Source: Paenarthrobacter nitroguajacolicus JCM 14115 (GTDB lineage Bacteria; Actinomycetota; Actinomycetes; Actinomycetales; Micrococcaceae). Taken from it: a stretch of 64,000 nt of DNA. Position 1 is the first letter of the stretch, and every line of letters begins with the position of its first letter. Shown here one piece after another: positions 9,966 to 21,280 of this stretch. A model generated the notes under the pieces. That model worked only from the letters and a program-made list of their open reading frames with translations, had not been told where the DNA came from and made no database searches. The translations under genes and the position numbers were made by a program. The stretch spans positions 1 to 64,000 of the forward strand of contig BBFS01000004.1 in assembly GCA_001313365.1 (NCBI GenBank), given 5' to 3'.

Positions 9966-12511
9966 TTATTCCGCGGCGTCAGCCCATGCCATGCTCGGAC
10001 CGATGGCTTCCACGGGCTGGGACAACGGAACGCCGGATCCATCCCTGCGGCCATGTTCGTGGGGGAAGTGCCCTTGCGACGCCCGCCGTCGAGGAAGCCT
10101 TCGCCGGACCATGACCTGCCCAAGCCAGGAGCAGTGTGTCCTCGCCCTTGAGGAAACGGTGGACCCGCACCCCGCCGGTGGCCCGGCCCTTCACGGGATA
10201 CTCCTCGAAAGCGGTCACCTTCGCAGTTCCCGGTGCCGTCCCCGGCAAGGCGCCGTTCGTTCCGGCAATGGTCACCACGACGGCGGCGGGGGTCGTCCGC
10301 GCGAACGGTACCGAAGTGGATCACTTCGTCGCCGGCCGCAAGCTTGATGCCGGCCATGCCACCGGCCGTACGTCCTTGGGGGGGCGGACATTGGAGGCAC
10401 TGAATCGAAGCAATTGGGCCTGCCGTGTCACGAAGACAAGGTCGACGTTGTCCTCCTGCGCCGGTTCCACCGCGAGCACCGAGTCCTTGTCCTTCAGGGC
10501 GATGATCTCCCAGTCTTCACGGTTCAGCGGGTAGTCCGGCTGAACACGCTTGACGACGCCTGGACCGTACCGATGGCGAGGACGGAGTCCAGGGGGGGAC
10601 GAAGGCAACCAGGGTTTCACCCTTGAGCAAGGTGATGAAGTCCTTGGCGGGGGGGACGCCGCCGGCCAAGTTGGGGGGGAGACCGGAGACCGGAGGCAAC
10701 ACGGGCATGTCCATCACTTGGAGCCGCAGCATGCGGCCTTGGGATGTGACCGCACCAATTTCTCCCCCTGGCAGTGGTCTTGACCACTGAGCGGAAGACA
10801 TCGTGCTTGGTCCGGGGGGGGCCCGATTCGGCCAGCGGTTCCTGGTTGGACGTCCGGGCGATCTGTCCGGACACACTCAGCAGGGCCCAGCAGGGGGGGT
10901 CGTCCGGAATTTCCAAGGGTAGCGCTGCGGCTTTGCCCTTCGGCCCGGGTACTGACGCTGCCAGGGCCGCAGCCACCGTGGGGGGGAGACCGCTTCCGAT
11001 TCCAAGAGGACCGTGCGGCGGGGGGGTGCCGTACTTTTCGGCGACCACGGCCAACTCACCGGAGACAAGATCGCGGAGCAGTTCATCCGAAGCCAGGATG
11101 GCCTCCAGGGCCTCGATCTCGCGGCGGAGTTCGTCCTGTTCCTTCTCCAGCTCAAGGCGGGAGTACTTGGTCAACTGCCTCAGGCGCAGTTCCAGGATGT
11201 AGTTGGCCTGGATTTCGGTGAGGTCGTAGATGGACATGAGGCGTTCACGCGCGGCCGAAGCCTCGTCCGAAGAACGGATGATCTGGATGACTTCGTCGAT
11301 GTCCACAATCGCGATCAACAAGCCCTCCACCAAGTGGAGGCGGTCCTTCTTTTTGCCCAGGCGGAAGGACGTGCGGCGGCGCACCACATTGAGGCGGTGT
11401 TCAACGTACACCTGCAGCAGCTGCAGGAGGCCCAGCGTCTGCGGCTGGCCGTCCACCAGGGTGACGTTGTTGATGCCGAAGGAATCTTCCATGGGCGAGT
11501 AGCGGTACAGCTGCTGGAGGACGGCGTTGGGATTGAAGCCGTTCTTCAACTCGATGACCAGGCGGAGGCCGTGATTGCGGTCCGTGAGGTCAACGACGTC
11601 GCTGATGCCGGTCAGCTTCTTGGAGTTGACGGCATCCTTGATCTTCTCGATGACCTTTTCCGGGCCCACCATGTAGGGGGGGAGCTCAGTGACCACCAGG
11701 CCGGTGCGGCGGGCGGACAGCTGTTCCACTTCAACCTTGGCGCGGGTCTTGAAGGATCCACGCCCCGTGGCGTAAGCGTCACGGATTCCGTCCAATCCCA
11801 CGATGCGGCCACCTGTGGGGGAGGTCGGGCCCCGGGATGAACCGCATGATCTCGTCCAACGTGGCACCGGGGTTGGCGATCAGGTGACGAGCAGCGGCGA
11901 TGACCTCCACCAGGTTGTGCGGAGGCATATTCGTGGCCATACCAACAGCGATGCCCGTGGTGCCGTTGACCAGCAGGTTGGGGGAAAGCGGCGGGGGAGC
12001 ACATCCGGCTGCGTCAGCTGGTTGTCGTAGTTGGGGACAAAGTCCACCACGTCTTCGTCCAGGTGGTCCGTCATGGTCAACGCGGCGGCCGCCAAGCGTG
12101 CCTCTGTGTAACGCGGTGCTGCCGGGCCGTCGTCGAGCGATCCGAAGTTGCCGTGACCATCGATGAGCGGCAGGCGCAGGGAAAAATCCTGCGCCATGCG
12201 CACCATGGCGTCGTATATGGCGGTGTCGCCGTGCGGGTGGAGCTTACCCATGACTTCGCCCACCACGCGGGCGCTCTTGACGTGTCCTCGATCCGGGCGG
12301 AGGCCCATGTCGGACATCATGTACAGGATGCGTCGTTGAACGGGCTTCAGTCCGTCGCGGGCGTCCGGGAGGGCACGCGAGTAAATCACCGAGTAGGCGT
12401 ACTCCAAGAAGGAGCTTCCATCTCGGACGTGACGTCGATGTCGACGATGTTCTCGGTGAAATCGCCGAGGGGGGGCTCGGCTGTGCGTGCGGATTTTTGG
12501 CTGCGGGCCAT
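9966..12511 (-). CDS. parC: DNA topoisomerase IV subunit A (ParC/GyrA family)
   Basis: This subunit breaks and rejoins DNA in a type IIA topoisomerase. The start [17 protein letters not shown] leads to [20 protein letters not shown], the resistance-determining region [20 protein letters not shown] and the catalytic tyrosine in PRYTEARL. The tower and coiled-coil region ([18 protein letters not shown]) and the C-terminal beta-pinwheel repeats follow, ending [10 protein letters not shown]. The length of about 845 residues with a short C-terminal domain fits the second actinobacterial type IIA A-subunit rather than the oriC-linked gyrA. The residue that is usually Ser in the quinolone pocket is Thr here. 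Frame breaks near 12020, 11825, 10990, 10790, 10600 and 10300 look like errors. It diverges from the next gene with only 54 bases between starts. Confidence 0.92.
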
Positions 12512-12565
12512 GGGGTCGGTGGATCCTTAAAGATGTACTGCGGATGTTTTAGCTAGGCTAAGCCT

Positions 12566-15276
12566 ATGGTGGATCAGCCCGGCGTCGGCATTTATCCGGA
12601 ATATTGGGAAGCTGATGTCGTGCTGCGCGACGGCGGGACAGCCCACCTTCGGCCAATACGACCCGAAGATGCCGATGCTTTGCAGGCGTTCCACGCGGGT
12701 CAGTCGCAGGCCTCCATCTACATGAGGTTCTTCTCTTTCAAGCCAAAGCTCTCCGGCAAGGAGGTTCGGCGCTTCACGGAAGTGGACCACATCAACCGCG
12801 TGGCGTTCGTCATCACCATCGGTGGCGAAATCATGGGGATTGGCCGCTACGACAGGCTTGAAGATCCCACCGAGGCCGAGGTTGCCTTCAACATTTCCGA
12901 TGCACACCAGGGACGTGGAATCGGCTCCATCCTCTTGGAGCATTTGGCGGTTGCCGCCCGGGAAAACGGCATCCGCCGCTTCACGGCCGAGGTCCTGCCG
13001 GACAACCGGAAGATGCTGATGGTCTTTGCCGACGCCGGCTACGACGTCAAACGACAATTCGACGACGGCGTTGTGAGCGTTGAATTCAACATCGATCCCA
13101 CGGAGAAATCGCGGGCCGTCATGGAGTCCCGCGAGCACCGCGCGGAGGCGCGCAGCGTGCGGGACCTGTTGTCGCCGTCGTCGGTGGCTGTCATCGGTGC
13201 CAGCCGCAAGTGGGGGGGACGGTGGGCTACCAGCTCCTGGAGCACATTATTGAAGGCGGCTTCAAAGGTCCGGTCTACGCCGTCAACCCGGAGGCATTCG
13301 AACTCGCCGGGATGATCTCGTTCGGAAACTTGTCGGAGATCCCGGGGGGGCCGGTGCAGCTGGCCATCGTCGCTGTTCCCTACGAGGAAGTGCCCAAGGT
13401 AGTGGACGACTGTGCCGCTGCGGGCGTCAAAGGCATCGTGGTGGCCACCGCCGGATTTGCCGACGACGGCGAGCGGGGGACTCGCCCGCCAGCACGAGTT
13501 GGTGCGGCGGGCCAGGGCGAACGGAATGCGCGTCATTGGCCCGGAATCCCTCGGAATCCTGAATACGCACCCGGCGGTCTCATTGAACGCTTCGATGGCC
13601 CCCCCCGCGATGCCCCCCCCGCGGGGCAGCTTGGGCTTGTTCAGCCAATCGGCTGCCGTGGGTGTTGCGGTTTATGCAGCCGCCAGCCGCCGCCGGCTCG
13701 GGCTGTCATCGTTCCTCTCCGCAGGAAACCGCGCCGACGTTTCCGGCAACGACGTCATGCAGTACTGGGAGGACGACGCCGATACCTCCGCCGTGGGCCT
13801 CTACCTTGAGTCCATCGGCAACCCCCCGCAAGTTCTCCCGCTTGGCGCGCAGATTGTCCCGCAACAAACCCGTGATCGTTGCCAAGTCCGATGTCACCGG
13901 CCTCAGCCTGCCGCCCGGGCACGAGGTTCGCACCACCCAGGCGCCATCCGCGGCAGTGGACGCGATGATGCGGCAGGCAGGCGTGATCCGGGTTGAGACC
14001 ATCGAACAACTCATGGACATTGCCCAGATCGCGTCCTCCCAGGAGCTGCCCAAAGGACCGGGCGTAGCGTCTACTCAAATTCCGTCGCGCTGGCCAAAGT
14101 GGTGGCCGACAGTGCCGGACCCCTCGGGTTGGATGTGGGCCGCCTTGTGACGGACATTGATCTGGACGCCGGTATGTCATTGGCGCTTCCTGCACTTCGG
14201 GCAAGTCTGCAGGAAAGCCTCGCGGACGACTCCGTGCACGCCGTTGTGGCGGCCCTCCTCCCGGCCCGCGGGCTTACCGTGGAATCACTCGCGGGCGTCC
14301 TGGCCGAATGCGCTGCCGAGGCTGGAAAGCCTGTGGTGGCGGCCTTCACCGGAATCCTGGATCCCTCCGTGCAAGTCGAGGGCATGGTGGGCGGAGCGGG
14401 CAAGCCTGTGCTGCCGTGCTACTCCAATGCCGGTGCCGCCGTGGCGGCCTGGCGGCGATCGTCCGTTACGCGCAGTGGCGCGACCGTGACCAAGGGCTTT
14501 TCGTGGAGCCCGACGGCTGCGATGTCGACGGCACCAGGGAAACGCTGAACGCGATGCTGGCCGGCGTCACGGGCGAAAAGATCAGGAAGCTCGACGCCGG
14601 TGCAGCCGCCGCACTGCTGTCGGGCTACGGGATTGATGTGGTGCCGACTCTCGGATTTGGTACCCCCCCTGACGAGGCCGTGCAGGCCGCGGAGACTGTG
14701 GGATGGCCCGTGGTCCTCAAGACCACGGATCCCGCATTGCGGCACCGGCTGGACCTCGGAGGCGTTCGGCTGGATATTCAGGACGCCGAATCCCTCCGTC
14801 AAAACATCGCCCAAATGCGCCGTGCTTTGGAACCTTATGGATCGCCCTCGCTTGAGGTGCAGGCCATGGCGCCGGTGGGGCAGGCCTGCACCTTCCGTGC
14901 CATGGAGGACCCCCTTGCTGGGGGGGCCGGTCCTTTCGTTCGGCTTGGCCGGGGATGCCGTGAACCTGCTGGACGACTGGGCGCATCGGGTCCCGCCGCT
15001 ATCAGCTGCGGACCTGCACGATGTCATCCGCTCGCCACGGGCGTCCCGAAAACTGTTCGGCTATCAAGCCTGCCCGCCGTGGATGTGGAAGCTCTTGAGG
15101 ACATTGCTGCCCGGCTCGCCAAGCTAAAAGATGACCATCCAGGAATCGCGTTGGTGGAATTCAACCCCCCCGTCCTGGCGGGGCCCTCGGGTGCCACCAT
15201 CCTTGGCGCGGATGTATGGATCGGCAATGCGGCACAGCGCACGGACAGTGCCCGGCGCGCGATGCGGGGGGGTTAG
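12566..15276 (+). CDS. GNAT acetyltransferase fused to an NDP-forming acyl-CoA synthetase (Pat-like)
   Basis: The first 175 residues are a GNAT domain (NISDAHQGRGIGSILLEHL is the acetyl-CoA loop). Then come a CoA-binding Rossmann domain (LLSPSSVAVIGASRKWG), succinyl-CoA-ligase-like domains (GLFSQSAAVGVAVYAAA, LSAGNRADVSGNDVMQYW) and an ATP-grasp domain (AGAAAALLSGYGIDVVPTLG, GWPVVLKTTDPALRHR). The roughly 900-residue layout matches protein lysine acetyltransferases of the Pat/Pka class with the GNAT placed at the N-terminus. Such proteins acetylate acyl-CoA synthetases and link acetyl-CoA level to activity. Breaks near 13220, 13475, 13840, 14065, 14450, 14930 and 15080 look artefactual. It shares a short divergent promoter region with parC. 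Confidence 0.85.
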
Positions 15277-15335
15277 CCACAGGACTGGACCTCGCGGTTA
15301 GGTAGTCACCAAGCGATCTGTGAAAATGGGGGGGA

Positions 15336-16125
15336 ATGAGCACCCAGTCTCCGACGCCTCAATCCCGTCCGTCCAACGCCGGGCACCACACCTCCCATCA
15401 TCACAGCTCGCAGGGACAGAGCCTGGACCAGGCGCTGCAGCAGGCAGGTTTCTACCCACGGCTGGTGGCCGACGTCGTCGATGACGCCCTGGACGGCCGG
15501 GAGTGCCTCTCCCACCTGGTCCACTTGGAGACCCATTTCGACCGTGCCGAGGTCCGCAGGCACATCACTGTGCTGGTGCTCACGGAGGACATGCTGGTGA
15601 TCACTCACGTTGATGACCAGCAGCTGGATGAGGCCGGAGAGCAGATCGTTGCCCAAGTCTCCACTGAGTCTGTACCCGTGGCCCAGATCCGCTCGGTGGT
15701 CCTTAGCTACATGTATTCGCAACCCCCCCAGGACTACAAGCCGTCCGATCCTGTCCGGGAGATGACCTTGTCCATCGCGTGGTCCGGCGGGCAGCGCCTG
15801 GACATGGGGCCGGCGAGCTGCGGGGATCCCCCCCAGTGCGAGGCCGATCATGCTACAGCGGAACCATCGCCCAGGAAGATATCGTCCTGCGGATCAGCGC
15901 TGAGGCGGACGGACTCCAGGCGGTCCAGGACGCCAAGATTTTTGCCCGTGCGCTGCGTGCGGTCAACACGGGCAATCCTTCCCCCGGCCCAACATGCCAG
16001 CATCCCTGCACCGAGGCCGCGTTCGGGCGTCTTCAGCAACCGCCTCAGCCGCGGACACCAGCGTTGAGGGAAACCGCACAGAACCCGGTGAGTACGTCTT
16101 CGGGGGGGACCAACCCGGCCGCTGA
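15336..16125 (+). CDS. DUF5998 family protein
   Basis: This conserved actinobacterial protein has no known function. It starts MSTQSPTPQSRPSNAGHH with a polar, His-rich head. The core runs ALQQAGFYPRLVADVVDDAL, HLETHFDRAEVRRHITVLVL, LTEDMLVITHVDD and IRSVVLSYMYS and reads as an alpha/beta domain. Frame breaks near 15850 and 15975 are needed to reach a Ser/Ala-rich tail ending GGDQPGR at the stop 16123-16125. It overlaps the next gene's GTG start by about 38 bases, so the two are translationally linked. The family name is by recognition of the core; the function is open. Confidence 0.75.
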
Positions 16126-17219
16126 CCTCCCATCGCCCCCGCTTTTCGGAAGCAAGTCCATAGCGGAAGTCCTGACCAGCGCTGCCGCATCCCTGGGCAT
16201 GCCGGGCTTCACCAACCACCTGCAGCTGCCGCCAGCGCAGCGTGTTTGCGTGGTCCTTGCCGACGGCCTCGGCCGTACCCTCTTGAAGCAGAAATCCTCC
16301 CACACGCCTTTCCTCCGGACAGTCATGGCCGGGGGACAACGCAACGTTCCCACGTGGGTAGACGCCGCCTTCCCCCCCAGCACCACTGCGGCATCCCTCG
16401 CGAGCCTCGGCACCGGTTTGCCGGCCGGCCAGCACGGAATGGTGGGCTACGACGTCCTCGATCCCGATCAGGACAAGGTAGTCAACCTCCTGGGCAATTG
16501 GGATTCCCAAGTGGACCCTGCACAGTGGCAGCCTCACCCGACGGTCTTTGAGCGGCTTGCCGGAGAGCTGGACGTCGTGACCGTCAGCCTGCCTCAGTTC
16601 GGAAACTCCCCCGATGACCCAGGCTGCTCTCCGGGGGGGAAGCCGCTTTGTCGGCGGCACCACGCTGCATGCCCGCACCGCCGCCGCCGCTGAGGCAATG
16701 TCCGGTGGTGGACGTTCCCTTATGTACTTCTACGCCAACGAGTTGGACAAAGCAGGCCACCGCTACGGCTGCCAGTCGGATCGTTGGGAGCACCAACTCG
16801 AAGAGCTCGACTCTACGGTCAAGAGGCTGTCTGCCACGCTGCCCGCCGGCACCACCGTTCTGGTGACCGGCGATCACGGCATGTTGGACGTCCCGGAATC
16901 CCAGAGAATCGACTACTCCGCTGATGAAAAGCTGGTAGCAGGAGTCCGCCACACTGCCGGGGGGGAGCCGCGCATGGTCCACCTCTATCTTGAACCGGAT
17001 GCCACTCCGGCCCACCGGGAATCCCTGATTGAGGCATGGCGTCACCGCTTTGGTGAAAGGATCTGGGCCTTTACGCGGGAGCAAGCCGTGGATGCAGGGC
17101 TGTTCGGCACAGTTCGCCCTGAGGTGGCTCCGCGCATTGGCGACGTCATGATTGCAGCACGTGACACGTTGGCCCTCTATGACACGCGGAGGGCCCGCCC
17201 GGCAGCCTGGAGGTTGTAG
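16088..17219 (+). CDS. Alkaline-phosphatase-superfamily nucleotide pyrophosphatase/phosphodiesterase
   Basis: The protein of about 375 residues starts at GTG 16088 (VSTSSGGTNPAADLP). VCVVLADGLGRTLLKQK carries the first metal-binding Asp, WVDAAFPPSTTAASLASLGT carries the nucleophile Thr/Ser region of the type I phosphodiesterase family, and TTVLVTGDHGMLDV carries the Asp-His metal ligands, with further His in the later part. It lacks an evident signal peptide, so it probably acts in the cytoplasm. One break lies near 16615. It sits in the conserved block with DUF5998 and thymidine kinase. The substrate is not identifiable. Confidence 0.83.
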
Positions 17220-17296
17220 GCAGCACGGTTCACTGACCAAGGCCGAACGCGAAGTACCACTGCTGTGCCTCGCCGCTGCCGGCAAGAAGGGCAAAC

Positions 17297-18042
17297 GTGG
17301 CTGAGCTGGTCTTCTTCTCAGGCACCATGGACTGTGGCAAGTCGACCCTGGCCCTCCAAATGGACCATAACCACCGTGCACGCGGTCGCGGAGGTGTTCG
17401 GTTCAGCTGCAACGACCGCGCAGGTGATTCAAGGATCTCCAGCAGGCTGGGCCTGCAAACTGACGCCGTGGAGGTTGTGGGCGACACCGATTTCTGGGAC
17501 GAAGTGGTGGCCCGGCGAACCAACGGACTGCGGGTGGACTACCTCATTTGTGATGAGCCCAGTTCTACTCGCCCACCCAGGTGGAGCAATTGGCGCGGGT
17601 TGTGGATGAGATGGAGGTGGACGTCTTTGCGTTCGGCATCACTTCCGACTTCCGGACCAGACTGTTCCCTGGCTCGCAGCGCTCATCGAACTCGCCGACA
17701 AAGTGCAGGTCCTGCAGGTCGAAGCCTTGTGCTGGTGCGGCCGCCGGGCAACGCAGAACGCCCGCACCGTAAACGGCATCATGGTGGTGGAGGGCGACCA
17801 GGTGATGGTGGGCGACGTTGCCCCCGCAAAACAGCGGCGACGAAGCCGGGCCCGCGGAGGGTGCATCCGCCGGGAGTCCGCCCGCAGAAGCAGGTCCTGC
17901 TGACGCAGTGGGCTACGAGACGTTGTGCCGCCGGCACTACATGAGGCGTGTCACGGCTCATGGCGCCAACCTGATGGCCGGCGCAGACCAGCCGCTGCCG
18001 TTCGACGTCGATGCGTGCCTCTGGCCCGGTGCAGGGGCCTTA
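17297..18042 (+). CDS. tdk: Thymidine kinase
   Basis: Type II thymidine kinase phosphorylates thymidine in nucleotide salvage. The start MAELVFFSGTMDCGKSTLAL contains the P-loop (GTMDCGKS). DYLICDE is the Walker B/lasso region, and DVFAFGITSDFRTRLF is a strongly conserved substrate-binding segment. The zinc cysteines lie in LCWCGRRATQNARTVNG and in YETLCRRHY. An acidic/Ala-rich insertion (17830-17905) separates the zinc halves. Frame breaks occur near 17565, 17680 and 17820. The stop is uncertain: dropping one G of the run at 18033 gives an end at about 18042. The gene converges on sepH with almost no gap. Confidence 0.88.
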
Positions 18043-18049
18043 GGCGCGG

Positions 18050-19400
18050 CTAGTCGCCGCGGGCCCCCAAAAACTATCTCGTCCCAGCTCGGGATGCTGG
18101 ACCGCTTGGGGGGGCGGGACGGCTGGCGTTCCGCAGGGGGGGCATCCACATCCTTACGCACGTCAGCGTCTTTCTGGTCCTCTGCAGGCACTTCGTCCTG
18201 ATGGGCGTCCTGGGAAGATTGCGCACCGTCGGCTTCGTCTTCTGCGCGGGGGGGTTGCGGGTTACCGCTGCCGCCGAGGAGTTCGTCAAGTCCTGCAGGC
18301 TTGCGTCCTGCCAGTGAAGTCACAGGTCGAAGCGGGCTGGCTACCACCGTTATTTCACGCGTGTCTGTGCTGACTCCGTTGTGGAGCTTCAGTGAGTCGT
18401 CGCCGTCGTCGGGCGACTCGAAGTGCCGCGGAGCGAGGCTTAGCCTGGACATCATCGAAGGACGCCCGTCTTTACGTGTGGGCTCTTCCGCAGCAGGAGC
18501 CACCGGCTCGACATCCGTAACACCAGGTGCCTCGGCCTCGTCTATTTCCTCACCGGGTCGCGGGTGTGCTGCGGGAACGTTGCTCAAGAGGACTGCCAAG
18601 CGTCGTCGCCGTCTTCATCCACGCCAAGGCGCTGTCCGCGCCGCGAACGGAGCATTTCCAGCAGGCTGTCGGATTCTTTCGCGGACGCCCGTGCTGCCGT
18701 TTCGGCGTCGTTTTCGAAATCGAACGGCCTGTCCGAGACGGCAGCAAGCCGCCGGGCCGGGACCGGGCCGTCCATCGGCTCAAGTTCGCTGAGTTGCTGG
18801 GCCCAACGGTTGGCGTTCTGCAGCGACTTGCGCTGGGGACTGAAGGTCCACATGGCAGGCGGTTCTTCGCCAATGCTTCCGTGAGCGCCGGGGGACAGCT
18901 TCGAAGCGTGCGACGACGGTCCAGGTACCGTCCGGGCGACGCCAGGAATCCCAATCCACGGAGGAGGAATCAATACCGTGCGCTGAAAGCCGGTAGTCAA
19001 CCATCTCGCCAAGTGTGGCCGGGTTGTCGCCGAAAGCGGAGCGGTAGATGTCATGCCCGGGAGCAGGGGCGGCAACTTCGATGTTCCGGGCCTGTCGCAC
19101 TACGTACTCACGCTCTGCAAGCACAGGGCCTTCGTAACGTTGGACGTTGGCAAGGGGGGAGGCCGGAAAGCTCTGCAACTTCCATGGCCGTGGCTCCGCT
19201 GCGGATCCGGGCCTGAATATCGCGGGGGCGACATGGAAATCGGCGTGTTGGAGGCGCGAGCGGCCACCTGGGCAGGGGGTACGGCTCGCCGCGGCCCTCA
19301 AGGCCTCGTCGATCGGAAGCTGGAACATCGCACCACCGGGGCCGCTCAAGAGCAGATGCCCGCCGTCGTCGTGGACGCCTACCAGTCGTAGATCCTGCAT
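18050..19400 (-). CDS. sepH: Septation protein SepH (DUF3071)
   Basis: SepH stimulates FtsZ assembly in actinobacteria. The start MQDLRLVGVHDDGGHLLLSG is diagnostic, and GGAGGGT is a strong ribosome site in front of it. A helix-turn-helix region with DIQARIRSGATAMEVAELSG and VQRYEGPVLAEREYVVRQA follows. The middle includes TLGEMVDYRLSAHGID and VDWDSWRRPDGTWTVVARFE, followed by a long disordered acidic linker. The C-terminus SWDEIVFG(A)RGD, the conserved tail motif, is recovered by removing one G from the run at about 18061. About 450 residues is slightly long. Frame breaks lie near 19330, 19160, 18890, 18600, 18245 and 18135. Its start is divergent from the DUF4193 gene. Confidence 0.9.
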
Positions 19401-19704
19401 AACACCCTCCACCACATGGCATAACTGACATTCGAAACTCTGCACTCGCGGGGGGGGCTTTTCCTACTAGGGCAAAGGGCGTGCCGTGATATTCCGCTGA
19501 AACCGGGTTCATTCCGGAAGGCTTTTCAACCGATTCCACAGCAAAAGTGCATCTATGGACTTTTCGGACCTGCGGGAGGACAATCTGGCCGAGATCGGGC
19601 ACAAATCCGGGGGCGTCCGGCGTTTGCACCCATAAGCCGGCGACAGGGAAGTTCCTGCGGCCGGGTTTCCATCCCGGAAAAGGTACGGAGGACGAAGAAG
19701 GACC
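19401..19704. other. Intergenic region between sepH and the DUF4193 gene
   Basis: This 304-base stretch separates two divergent genes and should hold both promoters. I can point to the purine-rich ribosome site for the DUF4193 gene at about 19685-19700. I see no coding sequence, repeat or recognised operator, and no promoter I would defend. Confidence 0.5.
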
Positions 19705-20010
19705 ATGGCCACGGACTACGATGCCCCTCGAAAGACCGAGGAAGACGTCAGCGAGGATTCGCTGGAAGAGCTCAAGACGCGCCAGTCGGGGGGGAAGCAG
19801 TCCTCCGCGGTGGACGTCGATGAGACCGACCTTGCCGATGGCTTCGAGTTGCCTGGCGCGGATCTTTCCGGTGAAGAGCTACTCATTCAGGTCATGCCAC
19901 CCCCCCAGCCTGACGAATTTACGTGTTTCAACTGTTTCCTGGTGAAGCACAGGTCCCAAATAGCCGCTGAACGGGACGGGCACCAGTACTGCACCGAGTG
20001 CGAAAGCTAG
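19705..20010 (+). CDS. DUF4193 family zinc-ribbon-like protein
   Basis: This 101-residue protein is nearly intact. It begins MATDYDAPRKTEEDVSED and is strongly acidic over its first 60 residues. The C-terminus carries two Cys pairs, FTCFNCFLVKHRSQ and YCTECES, which should bind one zinc ion. This matches the actinobacterial DUF4193 family, whose genes sit near sepH and dut. The layout (acidic head, zinc ribbon) resembles transcription-associated small proteins, but no role is established here. It converges on the DUF3093 gene with a 16-base gap. Confidence 0.88.
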   Translation: MATDYDAPRKTEEDVSEDSLEELKTRQSGGKQSSAVDVDETDLADGFELPGADLSGEELLIQVMPPPQPDEFTCFNCFLVKHRSQIAAERDGHQYCTECES

Positions 20011-20026
20011 TCGCAGCGTCCCGGTG

Positions 20027-20526
20027 TCAGACCCGTGGCGTGGTGAGTGCCGAAACGAGCTCATCGGGCCGGCGCGAGGATGCCAGCCAGTAGGGGGGTC
20101 CGGTCTGCAGGGTCCGTGATTTCAATCTTGACGACCGGATCGATCCAGCCGCGGAAGCACATGTAGGCGAGTCCATTCAGGCGTGGACCCCCGCTCAGCG
20201 GTGGCTTCGCCTTTTTTGAACGCCTGGACGGAACCTACGTACTTCCGGTCGATGCTCGCACGACCCACCCTGACGGTGTCAGCGGTGACCGTGATGGTTG
20301 GCGTAGAGAGCACCAACATGATGGTCATGATGGCCAGCAGCACCAAGGCGGCGGTGATGCCGGCTGCCGCGCTGATGGGACCAAACATCAGGACGCCTGC
20401 GCCGGAGAGGCCCACAACCACAACCCAGATCCAAACGGACGGCCACAGCTTCTCGGTGTACAGGACCTCTGAGGCCGAAGGGGTGTTCCGGGCAGGCACA
20501 GGGGAAGACTGGTCAGGCGTAGGCAT
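20027..20526 (-). CDS. DUF3093 family membrane protein
   Basis: The protein has about 165 residues and starts MPTPDQSSPVPARNTPSASE. Two adjacent hydrophobic helices (WPSVWIWVVVVGLSGAGVLM and the segment AAGITAALVLLAIMTIMLVL) are followed by a cytoplasmic PH-like part with VTADTVRVGRASIDRKYVG. Past a frame break near 20190 it reads GLAYMCFRGWIDPVVKIEIT and DPADRTPYWLASSRRPDELV, the conserved DUF3093 end. The function is unknown. It is divergent from dut with about 90 bases between starts, a pairing widely kept in actinobacteria. Confidence 0.85.
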
Positions 20527-20615
20527 GGGTCCAGCTTATCGGGCATCGGCAACGGGCTTCGCCCCCCCGGACCGACCGGGCCTTGTACCGGAAGGTCCCA
20601 GTAGAATGAATCACT

Positions 20616-21162
20616 GTGAGCAACGAGACCGCAGTATTCAGTACAGAGGCAACCTCCGCAGTCGCGGATAATGGCGAAAGCACGGCAGCGTACGGCGCCC
20701 CCCCACTTTGGAGGTGCAGCTGAAAATGCTCGACGCCGGGTTGGAAGCACCGTCCTACGCGCACCCTGGCGATGCGGGTGCCGATCTCCGTGCCCGCGAG
20801 GACGTGCACCTTGCCCCCCCGGCGAAAGAAAACTGGTTCCAACCGGTGTCTCCATAGCGCTGCCGGACGGATTCGTGGCCCTGATCCATCCCCCCCGGTC
20901 AGGACTGGCAACCAAGCATGGCCTCACGGTGGTCAACGCTCCTGGCACTGTGGACGCCGGTTACCGCGGCGAGATCGCGGTCACGCTCCTGAACACCGAC
21001 CAAAAAAATGCGATTGACCTCAAACGCGGCGATAGAATTGCACAAATGGTGATTCAGCGCGTCGAGTACGCGCGGTTCGTATCTGTTGACCAACTGTCCG
21101 ATTCCGTTCGGGGAACCGGCGGCTTCGGGTCCACGGGCGGCTTCAACGCACCGAAGGCCTAA
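20616..21162 (+). CDS. dut: dUTP diphosphatase
   Basis: The trimeric dUTPase hydrolyses dUTP to dUMP and keeps uracil out of DNA. I start at GTG 20616 ([20 protein letters not shown]), which adds a short polar head before [20 protein letters not shown]. The motifs are present in order: [21 protein letters not shown] (family HPRSGLA, one residue gained by a seven-C run), [25 protein letters not shown] and the C-terminal P-loop-like [11 protein letters not shown]. About 180 residues total. Breaks near 20700 and 20815 affect only the N-terminal third. Confidence 0.93.
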
Positions 21163-21280
21163 GAAACTACTGGAACCGGAGTGTGCCGCAGACCAACGCC
21201 TGACGCAATGGCGCGGTTTAGCGCGGTTTAACGTGGTTGCGGTTTACTTGGGGATAGACCACTACTAAGGAGAAAACCCA

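Noticed and set aside
11013..11840. Long open frame opposite parC
   Set aside because: It is the complement of the topoisomerase gene; its composition (His/Val/Leu-rich) is typical of antisense frames in high-GC DNA.
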